This document shows, piece by piece, positions 58,522 through 64,000 of a DNA stretch of 64,000 nucleotides. Position 1 is the stretch's first letter, and each line of letters opens with the position of its first letter. A program made the translations under genes and the position numbers. The stretch is from Clostridia bacterium (GTDB taxonomy: Bacteria; Bacillota; Clostridia; Christensenellales; Borkfalkiaceae): assembly GCA_900770185.1 (NCBI GenBank), contig CAAGJM010000006.1, positions 124,001 to 188,000 of the forward strand, in the 5' to 3' direction. The notes below the pieces were generated by a model. That model was not told the DNA's origin. It made no database searches and was given only the letters and a program-made list of their open reading frames with translations.

Positions 58522-58550
58522 ATTATCTATATTTTACTATATTTTTACAA
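58522..58550 (-). promoter_or_regulatory. Promoter of the sigma-factor/acyl-carrier operon
   Basis: Minus-strand TTGTAA, 17 bases, GATAAT. A near-palindrome TTTGTGCAAA lies just downstream (58502-58512). No gene is supported in 58551-58797. Confidence 0.55.
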
Positions 58551-58797
58551 AATTACAATAGTTTTTTGAAAATTCGCCATTATTTTTGTACAAAAAAAGT
58601 TAGATAAACTTCTGACCTGCAAAAAGCAAATTTTATGCCGCTTTTTATAAAAATGTACTCAATATTTGACCGCCAAGTACGTATCTTTGGCTATTTTGAC
58701 GTATCGCATATAAAGTATGGCATCTTGTACAAATATGAGACGGTAATCGCATCGTTTACAGTTTTTTGTACAAACTCAACATTAAAAAACCGCTATA

Positions 58798-58877
58798 ACA
58801 AAATAAGCGAAGTCGGAAATAATTCCGACCCCGCCTATTTTGATGTAAGTAAGTTTTGACGAAACTTCAAGTAGTTA
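58798..58877. repeat. 80-bp direct repeat, copy A (distal cassette boundary)
   Basis: Matches 60356-60435 with three differences. Contains the hairpin GTCGGAA-ATAA-TTCCGAC (58812-58829), which may act as a terminator, and includes the stop codon of the 58.9 kb immunity candidate. Confidence 0.9.
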
Positions 58878-59241
58878 GAACCATCACCATTACCACTATT
58901 TGAAATATAAGTGCTATGCCAAGCGTACCGTAGGTTGAACATATTAAAGCTTTATACATTTTATTTTTAGGTGCCACATAATGTGAACTCGCAAAAAACT
59001 CAGGAGTCGCTTTATTTCCTAACGACGATAGTACTCGATATAACCAATCGAATAATTTTTCATTTCTAAAAATAATAGTAAATAACCCCACTATCCAAAA
59101 CGCAATTGAAAATATAAGAAACCCCATAAAATTCACATCGTCTTTTCTATTTACAATGTTAAATATGAATACGGAAATCAATGTAACATTTAGTAAAAAT
59201 ACTATTGCTATATAAAAAATAAATGATTTTTTACTTTTCAA
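58867..59241 (-). CDS. Putative immunity protein of the orphan RHS tip
   Basis: 124 residues with three hydrophobic helices (about 8-30, 38-58 and 95-122). No recognised family. Its start overlaps the end of the orphan toxin tip by 11 bases, the usual toxin-immunity arrangement, and its base composition is lower in GC than the host genes. A membrane immunity protein would suit a membrane-acting toxin; both points are inference. Confidence 0.55.
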   Translation of the reverse strand: MKSKKSFIFYIAIVFLLNVTLISVFIFNIVNRKDDVNFMGFLIFSIAFWIVGLFTIIFRNEKLFDWLYRVLSSLGNKATPEFFASSHYVAPKNKMYKALICSTYGTLGIALIFQIVVMVMVLTT

Positions 59242-59854
59242 TTATCTTTCTCCATTTCTTTATTGTATAATTCAGTAATGATCTTGAAACTCCAGGGGAT
59301 AAAGAAGGAATAAATTTATACCAAGACGAACTTAAGCCTACAGCAGCAGATTTGAAAATATTTGCTCCATCTACTTTTGCAGCCTGAAAAAATGTACTAA
59401 AAGTATAATCATTTGTACTATTTAAAACTTTACCTAATGTTTGTCCAATTCCGTAAGCAAAACCTGCCGACAACCCTCCGATGACTCCGCTAACAATTAT
59501 TTCCGAGACTGATTTTTGGTCAATGCTGGCCACTGCAATATTTGTGGCAACGCCAACACCTATGGCTCCCCAAAGACCACCTAAACCTGTTGCAAAAGCC
59601 GCACCAGATAGGCCACCTACTAAGCCAGCTAAAATACTTGTTGTATCAAAAAAACTATTACCGCCTGCCACATTGGCAACACCTTGAGCAACTAATCCTG
59701 AAACAGCCCCAATAGAAAACCCAACTGTAATCGGGATCAATGAAGCCCCCATGGTAAGAATAGCAGATGCCACAACAACGGTAGCAAGTGCCACCGCAGC
59801 CAATCCGCCAAGCAGCCAATGCCACCAAGCCGTCCCGTCTGGGTCTACGTTCAT
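59231..59854 (-). CDS. Orphan RHS C-terminal tip (displaced toxin module)
   Basis: 207 residues beginning in the RHS junction MNVDPDGTAWWHWLLGG, then Gly/Ala-rich hydrophobic repeats (SIGAVSGLVAQGVANVAGG, LGGLWGAIGVGVATNIAVAS) and a basic end LLNYTIKKWRKIIEK. In intact RHS proteins the junction follows the 'NLYAYCADNPIMNVD' core end; here the core fragment behind it (59847-60206) carries a frameshift, so this tip is not fused to a full-length RHS protein. It can be brought into expression by recombination with the neighbouring RHS gene. Confidence 0.75.
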   Translation of the reverse strand: MNVDPDGTAWWHWLLGGLAAVALATVVVASAILTMGASLIPITVGFSIGAVSGLVAQGVANVAGGNSFFDTTSILAGLVGGLSGAAFATGLGGLWGAIGVGVATNIAVASIDQKSVSEIIVSGVIGGLSAGFAYGIGQTLGKVLNSTNDYTFSTFFQAAKVDGANIFKSAAVGLSSSWYKFIPSLSPGVSRSLLNYTIKKWRKIIEK

Positions 59855-60206
59855 TATCGGGTTGTCGGCGCAGTATGCGTAAAGGTTTAAGCCGTTTATC
59901 GACTCGGCGTCTAAGTACGCCGTATCGTCAACGTTTATAAACCTGCAAATCTCCGGGTCGTAATAACGAGTTTTTAAGAAATAAAGCCCGTTTCTTTATC
60001 GTAGTAATATCCGCGATACCTGAACGGGTTCACGTTACCTATAAAGTCTGCCGAGTCGTTATCCGTTCCGTCGGGGTTAAGAACCGCGTGGTTGCCCCAA
60101 CCGTCGTAAGCGTATCTCGCGACCACTTCGCCGTTTAAGTTTAGTATCGCCGTGATATCGCCCTGCGCGTTCCTACGATATAAATATTCCTGCCCGCCGT
60201 ATATAA
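59847..60206. repeat. 360-bp RHS core repeat, orphan copy
   Basis: Nearly identical (about ten differences by eye) to 61440-61800. One base of a CCCC run is missing (GCCCG at 59986-59990, GCCCCG in the main gene), which shifts the frame of this core fragment. Homology ends abruptly near 60206. Confidence 0.9.
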
Positions 60207-60355
60207 AACTAATCTATTTATATTTTACCGTTGTTTTACCTCATTGTCAATAGTAGGAACTTAAAACGCAAATATTGTTTTTTGTATAAAAATATAATCA
60301 CAGTCATAAAGACAGCCACTTTTTGTACAAATTGCAAATTACAAAACGATTCGTT
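60207..60355. other. Intergenic stretch without a gene
   Basis: AT-rich (CTATTTATATTTTACC and TTTTTTGTATAAAAATATAATC). No supported gene. It separates the two RHS tip cassettes. Confidence 0.5.
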
Positions 60356-60435
60356 ACAAAATAAGCGAAGTCGGAAATAATTCCGACCCCGCCTATTTTG
60401 ATGTATGTAAGTTTTGATGAAACTTCAATTAGTTA
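60356..60435. repeat. 80-bp direct repeat, copy B (cassette boundary)
   Basis: Matches 58798-58877 with three differences and carries the same GTCGGAA-ATAA-TTCCGAC hairpin (60370-60387). It follows the immunity candidate of the main RHS gene. Confidence 0.9.
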
Positions 60436-60469
60436 AACGTTTTTGTATTTTATCACTAAACTTATTTGC

Positions 60470-60958
60470 TCAGATTTTACGAATAATTTTGTCGGCAAAC
60501 AATGTTTCAAACTCTTCAATCGTACCGTTCTTAATTAAATCTTTTTGTATAAGAAAGCCGTCCACTTTAGGAAAGTGTAATTTGACAATGTATCTATCAC
60601 CGTAGTCTATGATCTTGCGTATTTTAGAATACTCTTTGTAAACACTACTCGCTTCAAATTCAACCGTAATAGCCTTATCTTCATTTATGTAAATCTTTTT
60701 AGGAACAGTTACGCGTTCAACCGTCTTTTTAGACGTTAAATAGGGACTTATCGTAGCAACTATCACCGTCAACCCCATCGGCAACAACATCCACAATAAC
60801 AAATTACACTTAAAACCTATTGCGGCTAAAACAATTAGCGGGCAAAACACCACAGCGGCAAACATAGAACCGCAAAACCAAAGAAAACAACAACTATTTT
60901 TCATTCGCTTTTTATTCTCTTTGGTGTACTCTCCATAAAAAAACATACTATCAGCCAA
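60470..60958 (-). CDS. Putative immunity protein of the main RHS toxin (YcxB-like)
   Basis: 162 residues: two membrane helices (about 23-45 and 50-72) and a C-terminal YcxB-like domain (KIRKIIDYGDRYIVKLHFPKVDGFLIQKDLI). Starts 6 bases after the RHS stop on the same strand. YcxB-like proteins are frequent next to polymorphic toxins. Lower GC than the RHS core, like the tip it follows. Confidence 0.6.
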   Translation of the reverse strand: MADSMFFYGEYTKENKKRMKNSCCFLWFCGSMFAAVVFCPLIVLAAIGFKCNLLLWMLLPMGLTVIVATISPYLTSKKTVERVTVPKKIYINEDKAITVEFEASSVYKEYSKIRKIIDYGDRYIVKLHFPKVDGFLIQKDLIKNGTIEEFETLFADKIIRKI

Positions 60959-60964
60959 CCTAAA

Positions 60965-63900
60965 TTACCACTTGATGAATTTTAACATCTTTTGATTATC
61001 TCTTGAATTCATTGATATCCTTCCATAGAGAATTTCATTAGCCGCATCAATGTCTTCTTCTCTTTGGGGAGATGACGGCTTTGTTTCAATTAAATCCATT
61101 TTTACACCTAATATCGGTGCGACAAAAACTCCAACTAAGTTATATGCCAAAGCCCCCACTGCGAAAGTTTGGATAGCAGTCGCTCCGAACAGCATTGTTG
61201 AAGCAGAAGCAGCCACACATACCACCGCACCAGAAATGGATACAACCAACCCGCCTGCAGCAAAACCAAAGCAAGCCCCTAAAAAACCGCCGCCAATGGT
61301 ACTCCATACTAAATCTGCTCCAGATTTACCTTCTTCAACGGCACGATCATAAGATAGTTTTGCCCCTAATGCAGCACCCGCAAGAGTAAATATACCAAGA
61401 GTTATCGCTATAAAAATTGCAAAACACCCTTCAGTATCGACGTTCATTATCGGGTTGTCGGCACAGTATGCGTAAAGGTTTAAGCCGTTTATCGACTCGG
61501 CGTCTAAGTACGCCGTATCGTCAACGTTTATAAACCTGCAAATCTCGGGGTCGTAATAACGGGTTTTTAAGAAATACAGCCCCGTTTCTTTATCGTAGTA
61601 ATATCCGCGATACCTGAACGGGTTCACGTTACCTATGAAGTCTGCCAAGTCGTTATCCGTTCCGTCCGGGTTAAGAACCGCGTGGTTGCCCCAACCGTCG
61701 TAAGCGTATCTCGCGACCACTTCGCCGTTTAAGTTTAGTATCGCCGCAATATCGCCCTGCGCGTTCCTACGATATAAATATTCCTGCTCGCCGTATATTA
61801 TGCCGCTTAAACCATTATGGGTATATACGAATTGTTTTACGGTCCCGTCCGCGGCGGTTTCGGATATAAGTTTGCCGTCATAAGAATACGCATACGTTAT
61901 ATCGCCTTTTTTGGTACGCTGACCGGAACCGCTGTAAGTAAACGCAAGGCCGTCGTACGCAGTCATATTTCTGCCGCTGAAGGTTAAGGGCTTTCCCCTG
62001 TACGTTACGGGATTGCCCACAACGTCGTAAGCGAAGGCTTCGCCGTTATACGATATAAGCCTGTCGCTATCCGTCTCATAACAGTATAGAGCGGCGTTAG
62101 TCGTTTCGGTTATTTCATCTACGCTTTTTACGGTATAGGCGCACTCTCGCTTAGATATAACGTTTCCGTTATTATCGTAACCGTAAAGGTAAGTTTTGCC
62201 GAGCGTTTTATTATCTTCGCGCGTCAGTCTGTTAAGCCCGTCATAGGTATATTTAACGGTCATAAACCCGTTTTCGTATACCGAAGATATGTTGCCAAGC
62301 GCGTCGTAGTCGTAGCGAAGGCTTTCGTTTACGCAATATTTACCGTTTGAATTACCGCCATAGTTTATCGTAGAAATACGGTTTACGGCATGGTCGCCGT
62401 AACTCGCGTACGAATAATATTCGCCTGCTTTCGTTCCGCTTTCGCCGCAAACAAACTTAGCCTTTACACGGTTTATATTATCATAGTCGTAGCAAGTTTG
62501 CAACCCCTCGCGGGAAATTTTTTTGACGTTTTTTGTCGAAAGTCCGTCATACTCGTAATTATACTCTCTGCCGTTTTCGACTTTTTTGGTTATTTTGCCC
62601 TGACTATCGTACTCGCGCGTTTCGATCGTCGCGTTGTTTTTGGTTACCTTTACGAGCCGTTTTTCACCGTCGTATTCTATATAGTATATATTTCCGTCGA
62701 CGTAAACGTAGTCGTAGTATCCGACGACGTCGCAACAAGTATCTTCTATAATATGTTTATCGTAAACGGCTTCAAAAATAACCGAGCCGTTTTTAATTAT
62801 TTTGCGCGTTCTGCCCGATTTATCAACGTAAGTTTTTATCGTTTTACCGAGCGCGTCGGTTACGGTAGTTACGTCGCACGGGACGGAATCGTCGCGCACG
62901 TCGTTCACGGTAAAGTTCAAGTCCGATTCTGAACGTTCGATTTTCAAATAATCGTCGTAGCCGTTAAGCGAAACGCCCGTTAATCTACGCTTATGGTCGT
63001 AAGTATACTTAACTAAATCGTTGCCCGATTTAAGCATGGTTATCAACCCCGCGACGTAGCGTTTTTCGGTCGAGTTCTTTTCGCCGCTTAAAGTCGACTG
63101 CGTTATTTCGGCGTAACCTTCGTCTTCGCATACGCTTGACGAAAACTTGCTTCCGTTCGGATACTTTTCAGCCGTTACGGTAGAGTTGCCGTTTGAATAC
63201 TCGTACTCGGTTTTGTTAAGACCCGTGCCGTCAACGGTATACAGCGTCTTGCCCGTTTCGTCAACTGCCGATTCGCTGTAAAATTTGGTCGCGGGCGACA
63301 GGCTGTTGTACGATATAGCGCGCACGACGTTGCCGTTATTATCGTAGACCGTTTCTTCAATGGTTTTGCCCGTCTTATTTTCTTCGCCTGCGGCGTAACT
63401 TTCAGTACGCACCAGACTACCGTTTGCGTTATACAGGTAGTTTTTACAAATAACGCTTAAAATCGTTTCTGTTCCGTTTTCGGTAATACCGTTGGTGCTT
63501 TTTTCAAAAACAAGGCGGTTTTCGTCATCGTAAACGTATTCGATTAGCACCGACGAAATTTTAACGTCGCTCAAGTGCGTTTTTAAGTATTTTTTAGACG
63601 GAAGGTTGAATTCGTTAAGATAAACGTATTCCGTTTCACCGTCTTTATAAACAAATGCCGCTTCAAGACAGTTCAAAGAGCGTTTGTGAGTCATCGCCGA
63701 CACTTTAAAGTTGTACGACTGATAATTGAATCTGCTATATCCGACGATTATACCGTTTTTAACGGTGCGTATAGACGAACAGTTTTTAAGGCTGTCGAAA
63801 CAATATCTCACCTGCTGATTAGAATTTTTGGATATTTCGGTACAGGCGGAAGCGTAAGTAATAGAATAACTGTCGATAGTCATTTCGCCGCTTTTCAACG

Positions 63901-64000
63901 CGCCGTCGGCAGTAATTTTGTTTGCCGTAGAATACTGCACAATTCCCGTAAGTTTACCCGAATCGTTATAACTAAGCGCGGTTTTTAAGGCGTTCTTTTC
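60965..64000 (-). CDS. RHS/YD-repeat polymorphic toxin (N-terminus outside window)
   Basis: At least 1011 codons; the frame is open to the right edge, so the start is not in the window. YD repeats fill most of the visible part (YDNNGNVVRAISY, YDYDNINRVKAK, YTYDGLNRLTRED, YGYDNNGNVISK). The conserved core end is VNPFRYRGYYYDKETGLYFL, TRYYDPEICRFINVDDTAYL and NLYAYCADNPIMNVD. After it comes a tip of about 165 residues (from TEGCFAIFIAITLG), Gly/Ala-rich and hydrophobic, ending IDAANEILYGRISMNSRDNQ-KMLKFIKW. No known toxin fold was recognised. The core is GC-rich like the host; the tip is AT-richer. Confidence 0.92.
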   Translation of the reverse strand, partial: EKNALKTALSYNDSGKLTGIVQYSTANKITADGALKSGEMTIDSYSITYASACTEISKNSNQQVRYCFDSLKNCSSIRTVKNGIIVGYSRFNYQSYNFKVSAMTHKRSLNCLEAAFVYKDGETEYVYLNEFNLPSKKYLKTHLSDVKISSVLIEYVYDDENRLVFEKSTNGITENGTETILSVICKNYLYNANGSLVRTESYAAGEENKTGKTIEETVYDNNGNVVRAISYNSLSPATKFYSESAVDETGKTLYTVDGTGLNKTEYEYSNGNSTVTAEKYPNGSKFSSSVCEDEGYAEITQSTLSGEKNSTEKRYVAGLITMLKSGNDLVKYTYDHKRRLTGVSLNGYDDYLKIERSESDLNFTVNDVRDDSVPCDVTTVTDALGKTIKTYVDKSGRTRKIIKNGSVIFEAVYDKHIIEDTCCDVVGYYDYVYVDGNIYYIEYDGEKRLVKVTKNNATIETREYDSQGKITKKVENGREYNYEYDGLSTKNVKKISREGLQTCYDYDNINRVKAKFVCGESGTKAGEYYSYASYGDHAVNRISTINYGGNSNGKYCVNESLRYDYDALGNISSVYENGFMTVKYTYDGLNRLTREDNKTLGKTYLYGYDNNGNVISKRECAYTVKSVDEITETTNAALYCYETDSDRLISYNGEAFAYDVVGNPVTYRGKPLTFSGRNMTAYDGLAFTYSGSGQRTKKGDITYAYSYDGKLISETAADGTVKQFVYTHNGLSGIIYGEQEYLYRRNAQGDIAAILNLNGEVVARYAYDGWGNHAVLNPDGTDNDLADFIGNVNPFRYRGYYYDKETGLYFLKTRYYDPEICRFINVDDTAYLDAESINGLNLYAYCADNPIMNVDTEGCFAIFIAITLGIFTLAGAALGAKLSYDRAVEEGKSGADLVWSTIGGGFLGACFGFAAGGLVVSISGAVVCVAASASTMLFGATAIQTFAVGALAYNLVGVFVAPILGVKMDLIETKPSSPQREEDIDAANEILYGRISMNSRDNQKMLKFIKW
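61440..61800. repeat. 360-bp RHS core repeat, functional copy
   Basis: Part of the main RHS gene encoding the end of the core. Paired with the orphan copy at 59847-60206. Recombination between them would swap the tip and immunity gene. Confidence 0.9.

Noticed and set aside
58635..58859. 74-codon plus-strand frame
   Set aside because: It runs through the 80-bp repeat on the non-coding strand, has no ribosome binding site and no family resemblance.
1..64000. CRISPR arrays, insertion-sequence transposases, integrases, rRNA genes
   Set aside because: None seen on either strand; the only regular direct repeats are those in the surface protein gene and the RHS cassettes.

Overview
The window looks like the chromosome of an uncultured anaerobic Firmicute, probably class Clostridia. 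The evidence is a zinc-type L33 next to secE-nusG-rplKA, an L10 leader before rplJL, rubrerythrin, sigma-A promoters (TTGACA-17-TATAAT type) before many units, AGGAGG-type ribosome binding sites and a strong bias to TTTAAA/GCG-rich sequence. No 16S or other taxonomic marker is present, so the lineage is an inference.

Layout. 0-0.7 kb: end of an MgtE-type Mg2+ transporter. 0.7-4 kb: four-gene set with SPFH, zinc-ribbon, DUF1858 and lipoprotein genes. 4.2-7.8 kb: ribosomal units rpmG-secE-nusG-rplK-rplA and rplJ-rplL; rpoBC is not next to them. 7.9-12.5 kb: trkA-trkH potassium uptake (trkA appears leaderless) facing a histidine kinase/response regulator pair. 12.5-14.1 kb: a LURP-one-like protein and two unknown membrane proteins. 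14.3-17.9 kb: MerR regulator, FAD oxidoreductase, phosphopantetheinyl transferase and GDSL esterase in one direction. 18.2-21.2 kb: 1000-residue anchored surface protein with beta-helix and Cys-rich repeats; then tRNA-Leu(UAG). 21.5-30.1 kb: ten-gene sugar/deoxysugar catabolic operon (two Zn alcohol dehydrogenases, SDR, UlaG-like MBL, mutarotase-like, cupin, deoC, PfkB kinase, AEC transporter, AraC). 30.4-37.2 kb: rubrerythrin, a small zinc-ribbon protein between two copies of one hairpin, and the livJHMGF branched-chain amino acid ABC transporter. 37.4-47 kb: AraC regulator and envelope polysaccharide genes (O-antigen ligase/polymerase, two UDP-GlcNAc 4,6-dehydratase types, GT8 and PlsC-like enzymes including a fusion). 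47.5-49.7 kb: beta-helix protein and a 5'-truncated GH127. 49.8-58.6 kb: a 13-gene operon led by a small sigma factor and holding two acyl carrier proteins, a stand-alone AMP ligase and two BtrH-like papain-fold candidates. 58.8-64 kb: RHS/YD-repeat polymorphic toxin with its immunity candidate and a displaced second C-terminal tip/immunity cassette.

Three items stand out. (1) The liv operon has a complete classical leader-peptide attenuator: a 29-residue peptide with V-I-I-I-L-L-E-V-L-I-I, mutually exclusive hairpins 1:2, 2:3 and 3:4, and a U-tract terminator. (2) The 49.8-58.2 kb operon is an apparently undescribed acyl-carrier system under its own sigma factor, with an attenuator-like leader. 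(3) The RHS locus carries two toxin-tip/immunity cassettes flanked on both sides by near-identical direct repeats, about 360 bp and 80 bp, suited to cassette exchange.
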